From the NCBI RefSeq assembly GCF_010093595.1, contig NW_022985439.1:120869-184868 (forward strand): DNA of 64,000 nucleotides. The letters are read 5' to 3'. Within the stretch, counting starts at the first letter, position 1; every line of letters starts with the position of its first letter. The stretch comes from Mytilinidion resinicola. Lineage: Eukaryota > Ascomycota > Dothideomycetes > Mytilinidiales > Mytilinidiaceae. The position numbers and the translations under genes are program-made. Below are positions 32,811 to 43,791 of the stretch, piece after piece. The notes below the pieces were generated by a model that was given only the letters and a program-made list of their open reading frames with translations, made no database searches and was not told the origin of the DNA.

Positions 32811-32998
32811 GTCATTGCAAACCAACACAGCGACTTCCCCATTCGCTCAGACGAGATTACCACCTATCTAGCTGCTGGTCTCTGAACTTCTTCCCACTCC
32901 CAATCCCATCACTCCATCACATTCAATTGGTAATACCATTCCATCGACAATACTGCTCTTCTTAACCCACATTCATCTCTCATATCATTCGTTGCAAC

Positions 32999-34077
32999 AT
33001 GGACGGTGGCATGGACGGTGGACGAATGGACGACGATGACGACGGGATCGACCGTGGCCATCCCGTGGGCGAACCCGCAGAGGGTGACGACGGAGCAGAC
33101 ACCGTCGGGGTTATGTACAGCAATAACAACTCGGATGACTCGGTCTCGCTCCTCGGGAATCCAGAAGAGTACGACGCTCGCGACAGTACTTACTCTGCGT
33201 CATCCGAAAGCACAAAATCGCACAGCGCTCTAAGCATGACTTCTTCAAATGTCTTCGAACTCGTAGAGAGGTTCAATGGCCTTGAATACAGCAAATACAA
33301 TTCTCCAACCCACTGGTACTTCGATGTCCGCCATCTCGACTTGCAATCCGGATCTGGTCATGTCGAAGATGTTGATCTCTTGTTTCTGTGGAATACCAAT
33401 ACCGATTACGTCCATATCGAGGGACCGTTCAAAATCGTCGACATACCCACCACTGCCGAAGAAGCCGAAACAATCGTTCGAATGTTGCTGGTCGCCTTTT
33501 CGTCGCCAACTAGAAATATGAACCAATGTTCCTACGTCACCTCGCGCACTCCTCTCGTGCTACCTACGACATGGGATACCAAGGATCCCGGGCTGGCTTC
33601 CGCTATCGAAAGTGAATTGACCAGGCTCGGAGTGCGCCGGGAGCTTTGCGAGGTGTCTACAGGGACTCTGAGGAAGCTCGGGCTCTGGCGAATCGACTCG
33701 TCCTCTATTTCCCAACGGAAATCGAAGCTCTGAGTTATGCTCCTGATGTAGCGTATCCGATCCGGCGACTGATCAAAACCGGCGAAGATAGCGACGAGAA
33801 TATGGTGCTGTTGCTAGGAGAACACTGGAAAAGCTCCGCGTGGGAGGTGTACAAATCTCAACGAATGGCGCTTTTTCTTGAAGATCACGACGCCCCCCCT
33901 AGATTTTGTCCCCTGCTCGAATACGGCCATATTTACGATGAAAGCACTCTTAACAGCAACCCTCTACCTACTTTCACAGAAGATCTAGAAGGGATAACCG
34001 GTATTCTTACTGGGAGTGTGCCAAAGTTTTATCATGCTCTCGGTATTATCAGTTGTTTTGCTGGCTTTGGTCCATAG
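32999..34077 (+). pseudogene. Unidentified gene with a frameshift in its 3' half
   Basis: From ATG at 32999 a frame runs 244 codons (to 33733) with an acidic, Gly/Asp-rich start and a globular-looking middle (T-H-W-Y-F-D-V-R-H-L-D-L). Near 33645-33660 a different frame takes over protein-like sequence (Y-R-D-S-E-E-A-R-A-L-A-N-R-L-V) and continues to TAG at 34075-34077. No intron of normal size can switch the frames, because the overlap has no gap. The simplest reading is a single-base indel, real or from sequencing. Joined, the product would be about 355 residues. The family is not recognised; no signal peptide or membrane helix. A real product ending at 33733 cannot be excluded. Confidence 0.5.
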
Positions 34078-34816
34078 ATGATGACATAACGATAGGGGTT
34101 TCTGGCATTAACCATTCTCTCCTCAGGGTATACATTCTTTTCATGCGTCTTTAGGCTTGTTTGGCGGTGCACTGCATGCAGTAATTGCGCCACTCTAATT
34201 CATTGCGGCTCAGCTCAGCTCACCAATTCATCATATCACTCCTCCTCATAGCGCAAATCGCAAATCCCCAACAAGCCTCACCAACCCACCAAGGCTGTGC
34301 AGCATCCAGCACCCTTCCGCAGCTCCAATTTTTATTCAAAAATCGTGAGCTTTGGTGGTCGCATTGTACTGTGCCGCAGCCCTGCATTGCGCTGCCCAGC
34401 CTTCGAAGCGCCCGACCCCCAACGCAACATGTTTAATGGTTCGAATGCACATGGGGACTCAAGGTTAATGGAAAGGCTAGGCTGCTAAGCCTCTGTGGCG
34501 AATCGTTTATGCCGGGCTGAGCTTCTTGAAACTGCGGTCGGTATGGACTTCCTTTAGTCTTGGTCCCTCGCGATCTGGAGAAAAGGCTTGGTAGGCTGCA
34601 TATATGTCACGGGCTAGGGGGGACTCGGAAGTCTCGAAAGATGGGAATCCCTGCTCAGGTTTGCCGCGTTGTGCTGGCCTCTCGTTGTGACGTTGTTCGG
34701 TGGTACTATCCTTTGTATTTCAGCAACGACCACCTCATCCCGTATGTTGCCGATGTCTCCTTGCTGGTATGCCATTTATGAATTAACGATTGAACAGCTG
34801 TAGATTGCCATATCAG
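34078..34816. other. Intergenic region
   Basis: About 740 bases. No supported gene. A first exon with signal peptide for the following Ecm33-like locus was looked for here and not found. Confidence 0.35.
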
Positions 34817-36547
34817 ACCTTCCGCCGCGTCCGAAACCTATGGCACTAAGATCATTTCGAACCAGAAAGACGCCGACGCCCTGGCCAGCTTGCACAACTT
34901 TTTCTAGTGGCATTGCGATTGCCACTGAAACTACAGATAATATAACAATAAAAGGAGTGGAATCAGTTCTTGGAGATGTTGTTGCAATTGACGTGCCTCA
35001 AATGAACAAGTCGAACTGTTCGGGTCTTTGGGCGATTACTGGTGCTTTAAGGATAGAGAGAAACGGCGATCTGAAGGAAATAGCGATGCCCCGAAATTCA
35101 GGGAACGTCTCTTTGTGTTCACTGCCTGTACTGGAAGACCCGCTTTTCGATATGGACGACGGGTTGTCTTCCACTTACAACACCGTTTACACGATCGATA
35201 ACCTGGAGATTTACGACACTTCCATTGAAAATGTATCCTTGGCTACTGACGATATGGTAACCCTGAACATCACGAATAATAGTATGTTGTCCAAGAGACC
35301 ATCAAGTTCCTTTCAAAGCTATTACTTATCGAAAATCAGATGCTTTGTTAGACATATATATCCACTCAGAGCATCAAAATGGACCTCACCGTTGCGGCAA
35401 ATAACGTCAACAGTCCTCCTAACGTTAGAATATATTCCTGTAAGAAGATTGGTAATGTGCTTCTACAAAACGTGTCTACATTTTCGGCATCCGATCTCAA
35501 CTTGATCCAAGAATCTTTGATTATAGAAGGGAACTCACAACTCCCTCTAATCTACTTGAACTCCTTGAAGTTGTACGCCGTGCAAGGTAGCGTAGTAGTT
35601 GCTAACAATGCCGATCTTTCTAATATCTCATTTCCCACTCTCACCTCCGCTGGAAATCTGTCCATCACCAGCAACCCCAAAGTCATGGCAATTGATCAAT
35701 TCGACATGCTCGCGACAGTTGAAGGGCAAATAACCGTCTCTGGGAATTTTGGAAAGTAAGTCTACCTTCCAACTCCATTTGGAGACTCGAAAATTCACCA
35801 AGAAAAAAGCGTCTCCTTCCCCGATCTGAAGAATGCAAGATCTTTGAGCGTATCTTCTGCCAACTCGACTTTTAATTGCTCCGATTTTGCCATGCTCTGG
35901 ACATATGGTTTTGTCAAGGACGCTTACGAATGTCAAGGAGCTTACTTTGACCGGTCTTCATCACCCGTAAAGGCTTCAACCCCCAATCAAGATGACTCTA
36001 CTGGCGGTCTTGCGACTGACGAGAAAGCGGGAATCGGGCTGTCGGCGTTGGAACGCTCTTTATTTGGGTTGGAATTGTTTTGATTTGCTATCGACGCCGA
36101 CGACAAAAACGACAGAAAGTTACGACTTCGGAAGAAGAGTCAGCCAACATCTCGGGCTCTACTGTAACCCCACTTGCGGAGCCTGGTGGGGTTGTATATA
36201 GAGAGGAGATGCCTACAGGGAAAGAAGCTGCGGAATTACCAGACCACCACGGGATGAGCGAAGCAGAAGTAGTCAGAGAGCCGCTTATGCGTGTCGAAGG
36301 CACACACGAGCCAGAAGCAGACACAGAGTTTGAGCGGCCCCCCCCCGTCATATTGATATCTATGAAGGAACATGATCAGATAGAAAGATGCATTCTAAAG
36401 CACCAAAACGGCTACAACAGTGGGATTTCATGGCAAATCCACACTCCCCAACGCCCTCCGGCTCGCTCACCCCAACCATGGCACTATGGGCGCGTTCAGG
36501 TGTCCGACATCTCCCGTGGGACGGGCGGGGCAGAAGACGCTCTGTAG
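34817..36547 (+). pseudogene. Decayed Ecm33/receptor-L-domain-like membrane protein gene
   Basis: Protein-like segments with a leucine-rich receptor-L pattern, as in fungal Ecm33/Sps2-type wall proteins, appear in order. They include D-A-D-A-L-A-S then C-T-T-F-S-S-G-I-A-I-A-T; I-D-N-L-E-I-Y; L-T-S-A-G-N-L-S-I-T-S-N-P; C-S-D-F; then a transmembrane helix (G-T-L-F-I-W-V-G-I-V-L-I-C-Y-R-R-R-R) and a charged cytoplasmic tail with E-M-P-T-G-K-E-A-A-E-L-P. At least two one-base frame changes break the reading, at about 34889-34891 and about 36030-36045. One exon junction near 35285-35375 cannot be joined in phase. An intron at about 35757-35813 is still spliceable. No initiator or signal peptide was found. 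I call it a pseudogene, but sequencing indels are an alternative. Confidence 0.6.
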
Positions 36548-36691
36548 GGAGAGGTACGAGATGGCCTATAGATTACAATCACTCAACTCCTCCCGTTGTG
36601 AGAGAAAAGCGAGCACACAATGCCCACACAACCCCATGGTCTCCATGTCGGATTATCACACTATATATACACTGTCTAACCCGCCTTCACA

Positions 36692-37510
36692 TCACCCACT
36701 ATAAACCACATTCTCCCCACAATACCCATTACTCGCAAATACCCCCTGATCCCCGCTCCCCTCCAACACCAACTCATACGCCTCCTGCCCCTGCGAACCA
36801 CCCGATGCCTCCATCAACAAAAAACATGCTCCCGGCCCCCCGTAAGTCCCTCCACACTCGGCCGTCGTAATGCACTGGACACAGCAATCATACCGGGACC
36901 CCGCGTTGGTTGTGGAGTAGTAGTTCGGCGAGTTGTAGTAGGCGCCTGCGATGCCGTTGCCGTTGACGGCGGAGATGACGTTGTTGGGGGCGCATGCGGC
37001 GTAGTAGGTCGAGGTGGGGGGCCACGGCACCCACGGTAGAGGTCACGGTTGCGACGGTGACGGTGGCGGTGTCGGATTCTGTGAAAGTGAGGGTGTCGGT
37101 TTCCGTGAAGGACAGCGCTTGGGTACGTTAGTGACTGCTTCGGGAGATAAGATGAGGGGAAGGGCGTACTTGTGCTTGCGCTGATGGGCGTGATTGTGCT
37201 AGTCGAGGTTACGGTGATAGTAGTTGAGGTCGCTGTAGGAGGTTAGCGTGTCTCTGAAAATTCTGAGTGGATGAGTACGTACTGCTCGTGGGAGTGGGCG
37301 CCGTATTCGTATCTTTGAGGATGTCAGCAAATTGTGCGGTGGTATCGACAGGGCAGAGAGCGTACGGGTCTTCTTAGCTGTAACGGTGAGGGTTTGGGTA
37401 GAATAGACTTGCACGAGACCTGTGCAGGTGACGGCTTGGGGATATACGGCGGGTGAGCATGCAATTTTGCCGTTCTTGACCGAGAGCTTGTATTTTGTCT
37501 TTGTTGCTGC
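36692..37510 (-). pseudogene. Broken gene for a Cys-rich extracellular (PAN/apple-like) protein with Thr/Val linker
   Basis: Read leftward, exon-like pieces encode K-Y-K-L-S-V-K-N-G-K-I-A-C-S-P-A-V, then T-Q-T-L-T-V-T-A-K-K-T, Thr/Ser-rich linkers (T-I-T-V-T-S-T-S-T-I-T) joined by short GTACGY introns, and T-V-T-V-A-T-V-T-S-T-V-G-A-V-A-P. The C-terminal domain has Y-Y-A-A-C-A-P-N-N and Y-D-C-C-V-Q-C, with a terminal TGA at 36692-36694. The linker frame and the C-terminal frame differ by one base within a run of six G (plus strand, about 37016-37021); five would restore the frame. No start codon with a signal peptide was found upstream. The domain resembles fungal secreted proteins with a PAN/apple-like fold; adhesion or wall binding would be a guess. 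Confidence 0.55.
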
Positions 37511-39303
37511 ATGCGAGGGAGCGAAAAGATCTGGATCGACCTATCTTCAGCCAGCCACATGATCTAGTTTAGTATAAGTAAGTCTGCTTAGGCCTGAATG
37601 TGTGCGTAAGGCTATCAAGGCTACAGTCAGCCCTCTAGAACGGACTGGACACGACCGTGCGTAAACCAAGGGGTTTTACACTGTATAAACCCCGTACAGG
37701 GGGACGAGTTTACAGTAGTCATGGCCTAACCGTCCACACCGATCTACGGCGTCTCCGAGGATTTGGGTTCATATTGGTGCAGTAAAAGCTCGGTATATCG
37801 TTCATCTCATATACCGTTCTCGTACGCTATACCGTTCAACCTTCCGATTACCATTCTAATACTTGGTGGGTGTTTCCAGCAACTTGGCCAGCAACTCCGG
37901 CCTTGACGCATAAAGTTAGATTACGCAGGGCACACTATTGGGTGAAAACTGCCTTTTTTCAAAAAACATCGAGCCTGGGACGGAAGCTGAGTACACCCAA
38001 CCCGGTTCCGAGCTTTTACTGTAACTTTATTGACTTGAGCTCTGCGTCGACCATCCCATGCAGGGCAGGCAGGCCTAGTGAGTTTTCCAGGGAACAGGCA
38101 ACCGAACAAGGAGTATGTTCTACTTTTAGAAGATTTCCCGCAGGCGGAGCCCAGCGGTTGTTCGAATGCGGGTTGGTGTTGACGTTGAGCTGCACATGCG
38201 CTCTGAGTCGGCACTAGTATCAATACTTTTGATAACGCAATGCAGGGCTGCACCCCAGCGCCGAGACTAACCACCTAGAACTTAGCAATAGCTCCCGTAT
38301 ACCTAGTTAGGCAACCGGATGTCGCATTTCAACTCCAGGTGCGATGGGGTAGAAGAGACCGCAGACACAGCATCTTGTCTTTCCGGGTGGTACGCCGAAT
38401 ACGAACGCCACGATCTATCCCGACAGAGACTTGTTCGTGGCTTTATTTTAGCCCTGTTTAACCACAAATCCGTCTTTAAATACTCGAGTTCTGAAACAGT
38501 TGGAAAGGTGCTTTACAGCTCGGCATCCCTAAAACCAATAGACCACCATAATGCTGTATAATGAATAGAGAGGAAACTATTATCTTAAAGCAACCATGCC
38601 TCGGCCTCGGCAAAGATAAAAAGTGCTCTGTTCTGCAAGTTAGTGAGCCACGTCTCTTCCAAGGTTTCGAAGGAATTCATGACATTCAAGACCGTGATCG
38701 CATGGAAACCTTGTCATTACATGTTAACTTTGCGTTGAACTGCAGTCTCCAGTCAATGTCATATTTCAACCGCGTTTGTCGTGCATTATGCAATACCGGG
38801 AAGACCTAATTGTGGCATCATAGGGCTGCAATGCAGGTTTCTTTCTACTCATGTTCCTTCATAGACATCAATCTGGTCGGAGGGCGGCCGCTCAAATTCT
38901 GTGACTGCTTCCAGCTTGTGCGTCCCTTCAATACTCATGAGCGGCTCCATGACTGCCGTCCCGAGTGTGTACTAAGTACAGTGTCTGATTGTCTGGGCAG
39001 CTTTTCGTGAGTTTGCCCCATTTTCAGTCCAGGTTCATGTGGTTTACGTCCGATTTATCGATTTCGACAGCGCTTGGGCATTTCATTCAAATTCATTCTC
39101 TCGTACCTATATAACTTCGCCAACTCGTAATTTCAATGTTCTCGAGATCGTGAATCGGGCCTCTTAGGTATCATCGCCATCGTCCACTCCTCCCAAACCT
39201 CCCCCATGCTGAAATCTACGCCTCTCATACTCAGATATTCCGACCACCCCGATTGGCTACTTCCAAAGCAACCCCGTGACTCCGTGACTCCGCGGGTGTC
39301 TAC
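37511..39303. other. Long region without a supported gene
   Basis: About 1.8 kb. Local features only: a near-palindromic GGGGTTTTACACTGTATAAACCCC-like stretch near 37670-37690, and repeated TATACCGTTC motifs near 37794-37840. Frames at 37870-39010 are short and unsupported. Transposon relics are possible but were not identified. Confidence 0.35.
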
Positions 39304-39310
39304 TATATAA
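39304..39310 (+). promoter_or_regulatory. TATA box of the MGMT gene
   Basis: TATATAA lies 69 bases before the ATG at 39379, a plausible spacing for a fungal TATA promoter. Confidence 0.5.
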
Positions 39311-39378
39311 ACTCCCACACGAGCGCGTCAACCTCCTCGTCCTCACTACCATCACTTGACTGCCAACAACCACCTCAA

Positions 39379-39799
39379 ATGTTCAAAATGGCCCGCGAAA
39401 CCAAAGTCACCGCCTTCCAAACCCGCGTCTACACCCTCCTGCAACAGATCCCCGAGGGCAAAGTCACATCCTACGCCGCATTGTCGAAGGCGCTGAACAG
39501 CTCCCCGCGCGCGGTGGGCGGGGCTCTGAGGAATAACCCGTTTGCGCCGGAGGTGCCGTGCCATCGGTGTATTGCGAGTACTGGGGTGAGTTGCGCAAGG
39601 CGAGGAGTCGTTGGGTGTATGTACATAGGCTAATGTGGGTGAGCAGTTCATCGGCGGCTTTCAGGGTGATTGGCAGAAAGCGCCTAGTGGGGTTAATGTT
39701 GAGAAGAAGATGGGGTTGTTGAAGGAGGAGGGGGTGGAGTTTGATGGGAAGGGGATGCTGGTGGATAGGGGAGCATGGTGGGATGAGTTTAGACTTTGA
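39379..39799 (+). CDS. O6-methylguanine-DNA methyltransferase, catalytic domain only
   Basis: Two exons, 39379-39585 and 39647-39799, encode 119 residues. The protein moves the alkyl group from O6-alkylguanine in DNA to its own cysteine. The signature P-C-H-R is at residues 60-63 with the acceptor C61. The DNA-binding helix with the arginine-finger motif S-P-R-A-V-G-G-A-L-R is at about 42-51, and I-P-E-G-K-V-T-S-Y marks the domain start. Because the cysteine is present (P-C-H-R rather than P-W-H-R), this is a true MGMT-type active site and not an alkyltransferase-like protein such as S. pombe Atl1, although the small size is similar. The N-terminal domain of longer MGMTs is absent. ATG at 39388 is an alternative start. 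Confidence 0.85.
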
Positions 39800-40929
39800 G
39801 GTTGTGAGGGATGTGGGAGGGATGTTTAGAGTTTCAAATGGATAACTTAGTGCACGGAGACTTCTTTGAAGGGTCGATGTTGTTGATTGAAAGATGGACG
39901 ATGGCTTTAGCGCGGCTAAGTCGGGCCTAGCCGGCCGGTTCCCTCAAACTTCAACTTCAGCTGATTTCTTCAACCTCTCCTCTATCCAGCCTCGGCCTTC
40001 ATTAACCCAGGCAACGAGAGTGACCCCACAAATTTTGCAGCTCCTTGTCTTACCCTGTGTTTCTCGATTGCTCCTTATGAGAGATTTCACGCGCCGTCCT
40101 CGCCATTTTCTTCTCTTCACGACGGCAACAAAGGCTGCCACAACTGAGGTTCTTCTATCTAAGCTTTTAGCGATATTTTAGGCTCTTTAGATCAGCCAAT
40201 GCGTCTGCCCCGCGCTTTCTACCCCCACGTAGAGTAACAAGACGATTAGCAATTCCTACAACCGAAGCCTGCTATGAACCTTTTATTCATAAGTCTAGCT
40301 AGCGGATGTTCTCGGGTCGTAGCAGCCTCTTGAAGAGATATCTCCCTGGTACCTATTGGGTCGCGAAAACTTGCTACGTTAGAAACGATCGAAGACGAAG
40401 CTTTTCGACGCGAACATCCGCCATGAATTACATAATGTTACAGAGGAGATCAGACTCCCCTTGATTATCTAGCTACGTACTAGTCGTTGAGCGAGCAAGA
40501 GTGATCTGGAGCAGCAGTGTATTCGGACAGTGCTATGCTATAAATATCCGTACACTTTCCTGCCACTATTCGTGGGGCTGCAACGTACTAATAGAAAACT
40601 GCGGAAGCGGATACACCTTTTATCTCCGTACCCAGTGCTAGCGCTGTCTAGGGTGGCCCCTCGAGTTTACCAGTTATTCAAAAGGCCGAATCTTTCCCTT
40701 ATTCAAGAGGCTGAAAATACTATGAGGCTGCTCATGCAGTGGCAAACGATTGCACCGATTCATATGACGAGGAGTTGTATGATTTAACCTAGTATGTTCC
40801 CGGGCCTATCTGTCTTTTTCACTATTATCCCACCAATTTTTTCACAACCACTAACATTTCACGGCCACCAACATTTTACATCCTCCTCAAGGCCTACTAA
40901 CTTGGATATTGTGCCAGACACAGACCCCG
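39800..40929. other. Intergenic region with a short inverted repeat
   Basis: About 1.1 kb without a supported gene. AGCGGATGTTCTCGGGTCG at 40301-40319 is matched in inverse orientation by CGACGCGAACATCCGCC at 40406-40422, forming a 122-base imperfect hairpin or a small TIR-like structure. No target duplication was recognised. Confidence 0.4.
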
Positions 40930-42320
40930 ATGGCGCTACAATCTAAAGCTTTGGAGGACGCTCCTTCACCTAACGCTTCACCTGACACTTTACTTGACGG
41001 TTCACCCGACTACTTCGGCCCCTCCGGCTTCCTCGCGTATCCCACGGAAATTGTCGAAATTATCGCGGAAGCTCTACCGCGCAACTCCTTCCTAGCCCTG
41101 CGCCAGACTTGCAAGGAGATCCAAGAGAAAGCCGACTATCACTTCAAAAATCGCCATCTTCTCGCGAAGAGGGTTGCGTTGGTGGATGGGGCATGTTTGA
41201 ATACGCTTGTCGAACTAGCAAGCCAACCAAAGTTTGCGAGCCGAGTGCGCCATGTCCACATTGAAATCGAGGACAGCCTGATCCTGTTGGCAAGCGACAC
41301 AGCATCAAGGCAGACGCGTAAGGTGACAGACTGGACGAATCCGAATTAGAGCCCGATGAGCCATGGATGGTCAACAGGGACCGTGCTGTGAACCTGGCCC
41401 TCCTCTCCGCTTCCCTTACACAGCTACCAGCACTCGAGTCTGGAGAGATCATCGAGCGACCTCAACGTACTCTCACACGACGTGAGGGCACACCTTTTCT
41501 GGACGGAAAGTGGTGATCAAGTTGTGATGGCTCACTAAAATTAAACAATTGTTCTCACTTCCTCACTTTCTGCAAGGCGCTCAGAGCCCTGGCCTAGAAC
41601 AGAGTAGATCACGTCGAAATTTGCAATCGATTCATCATGCCCGGCGCAACAAACAGACTTGTGACGCCATGGGCTTTCACCAGCACCTCCCACGAGTCCT
41701 TCAACCAGCTGGCCGCGGACGAGTTTCCGCGCCGTGTTTCCCTTGCGTCCCTCCGGAGGCTCACATACCGCGGGAACGGCCTCGCACTATACACCCGCCG
41801 CTATGGCCAAGGCGGTTGTTACCGTTACAGCCTTCTCGATTCCCTTTCGCGCGGCACAGAGCTCCTAGAGAGCGCCATCTTAGACTCTACCAATACCATG
41901 GAGCACACGACTTTAGGACAACTCGACGACTACGCGTCGCCGTTGCGGCTTCTGAACGTGGGCATCTTGTATGAATCTCTAGTATCGCTAGCTCTAAAGG
42001 CCGTCTTCGTCGCCTCAAACTATCTTGCACTGGTCATACGAGGGCACAAACCGCTGCGACAGGTTACCCTGAATGGTGTGCTACTAGCTGTCAGCCTTCA
42101 GAATCATAGAAGAGAACCAGGAACACGTCTGATAATGAAGGAGTTGCGAGAATGTAGTACGCTACAGTACCTCTTCGTCCGTGCGCCCATTCAACTCAAT
42201 CGCCCTATCCTATTTGGAGGCCTTGGCTCTTGCAGAGAGGCAACAATGTACCTGAGCATGGAAACCAAGCAGCTGTCGGCGGCCCCCCGGCTCTGGGACG
42301 TTGGCAAGATTTTCGAGTGA
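40930..42320 (+). pseudogene. F-box protein pseudogene
   Basis: From ATG at 40930 the frame has a short Ser/Pro/Asp repeat and then an F-box-like motif (F-L-A-Y-P-T-E-I-V-E-I-I-A-E-A-L-P, then L-R-Q-T-C-K-E-I). It reads to about 41310 and then hits TAG. Protein-like sequence continues in another frame from about 41325 (D-E-S-E-L-E-P-D-E-P-W) to the final TGA at 42318-42320, and this second frame is interrupted by TGA at 41514-41516 and TAG at 41595-41597. No normal intron removes these. One frameshift and two nonsense codons indicate a dead gene. Intact relatives would be substrate adaptors of SCF ubiquitin ligases. Confidence 0.7.
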
Positions 42321-43133
42321 TACCAGAGAGGACGCGATGAGGCAGAGGCGGCCGAACACGTTAATGGCGATCTTGCAGGAGACTACAACAGCGCAGCCCG
42401 TATCCTTACTAGCACCACCCCTCTAGCTTAGCGGTTAACGAACCCCCTAAGACCGCGATCCTTCTCTCGATGATCATCATTCATGTGCTCTTACTAGCCC
42501 TAAACGTCGCACTCCAGCGGGATGCCGTTTATCCACTACACAGTACATACGCGTGAGACATGGTAGTAAACATCTCCCCTCTTTCTCACTTTTCTTTTAC
42601 CCTATACGTGTCCTCTTGATAAGACAGCCAAACAATGCCAACCAAGAACCATCGTAACATCGTAACCAAAAACGAGCAAAGATGAACATCCCACACCAAA
42701 AAGGACCGAGGAGGATTATATCCACCAAGAACTTCTGTTGCCCATCTCGCAAACTCAACACTACTCTACCCAGCACCTCCCCACTCCCTCCTCCACAATC
42801 TGCACTCCAGTGCTCCGCATCATACGAATCACTCAGATCATCCACACAAATCTGCCCCTCGCGTGGACACCTCCTCCCCACAAACCCACCACCCACCTCA
42901 TCCGCACCGCAAATCCCGTTCCAGCCGCACCCCAGCCCTTACCCCATCTCGCGCGGGTCATCAACACCCGCCCCTTCCCCCTCCTCACAAACCCCACAGC
43001 CCGTGCAGCCCCCTCCACATCTACCATCCACTCCGCCACTCCAGCTCTTCAATTCCACCCCCCGGCTGCACCAAACATCTCTCGCGCGATGGTTCTCGCG
43101 GGGTCGATCGCACAGTCCAGTCCCTCAAGCAGT
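42321..43133. other. Intergenic region, C-rich toward the right
   Basis: About 810 bases. The Pro-rich frames between 42680 and 43130 come from CCC/ACC-rich sequence and are not supported as genes; they overlap the 3' flank of the Cys-rich gene that follows. Confidence 0.4.
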
Positions 43134-43791
43134 CTAAGCGGCGTCGCACGCCCTGAGTTCCGGGACCGTGCCGCCGCAGCTGTCGTAGCAAGCCATCTCG
43201 TTGGCGTTTTCGCAGAGGCAGGACTGCAAGGACGCGGGGTGGGTTAGGTTTGGGCGATCGGACCGGGTCGGAGCAAAACAGGGAGAGTGTGGGAGGGGGG
43301 GGGAGGGGGGGAAGAAGGGAAACGCACCTCTGGCCAGGACTGCGCGCAGACCATGGGCTCGCACTTGCACGGCTGCGGCGCGGGAAGCGACTCCACCGTC
43401 GGAGGAGGCGGGTCGATGGGACAGGGCTGGACCGCCGCCGTGATGCAGAGGATTAGCTGGAGCAGGTGCGCGAAGGGGGAGTGGCATAGCGGAATCTGGC
43501 ACAGATCACGGGGAAGGGGGGCGAGGGCTGACGGTGGGATAAACTCACGACGATGGTGGGCGGGGTGCCGCATTTTGAGGCACACGCTATCTGCGCGGAG
43601 TTGTGGCATTGGCAGATCTGGTGGGATGATAGTTGGAGAGGGATTCGCGATTGGATTTCTGGGGGGGTTGCAGGAATGCTTACCTGTGCGGCGGTGCCGC
43701 CGCATTTGAGTTTTGCGCAGGCGCAGTCTGTGGTTGGGACAGCGAGTGTGAGGGGGAGGCGAGACGATAGGAAGACGAGGATTGGCTTCAT
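43134..43791 (-). CDS. Small Cys-rich secreted protein with a duplicated Cys motif
   Basis: Four exons, 43791-43684, 43617-43549, 43495-43328 and 43223-43134, all phase 0, encode 144 residues. The signal peptide (about 1-17) precedes C-A-C-A-K-L-K-C-G-G. Two similar modules are visible: C-x-C-x(4)-C ... C-Q-C-H-N-S-A-Q-I-A-C-A-S-K-C-G in the N-terminal half, and C-K-C-E-P-M-V-C ... C-L-C-E-N-A-N-E-M-A-C-Y-D-S-C-G-G in the C-terminal half. A Pro-rich linker joins them. Each module is split by an intron at the same place relative to the cysteines, suggesting an exon-pair duplication. Size, cysteines and signal peptide fit a secreted effector-like or wall-associated protein; activity is unknown. 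Exon 3's first 25 residues are the least certain part. Confidence 0.75.

Noticed and set aside
33645..33660. A tiny intron (GTGTCTACAG, 10 bases) to reconcile the frames of the 32999 gene
   Set aside because: Spliceosomal introns of this size are not known; a frameshift is the simpler explanation.
37870..39010. Several 60-115 codon frames as a gene cluster
   Set aside because: No splice consensus links them, composition is not protein-like, and none shows a known motif.
42410..42480. A possible tRNA because of a TTAGCGGTTAACG-like D-arm motif
   Set aside because: No matching acceptor stem, anticodon arm or T-arm (GGTTCRA) could be found at the right spacing.
42682..43247. Pro/Thr/Ser-rich frames of 97-169 codons on the plus strand
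   Set aside because: They arise from CCC/ACC-rich DNA in three frames at once and run into the antisense of the Cys-rich gene.
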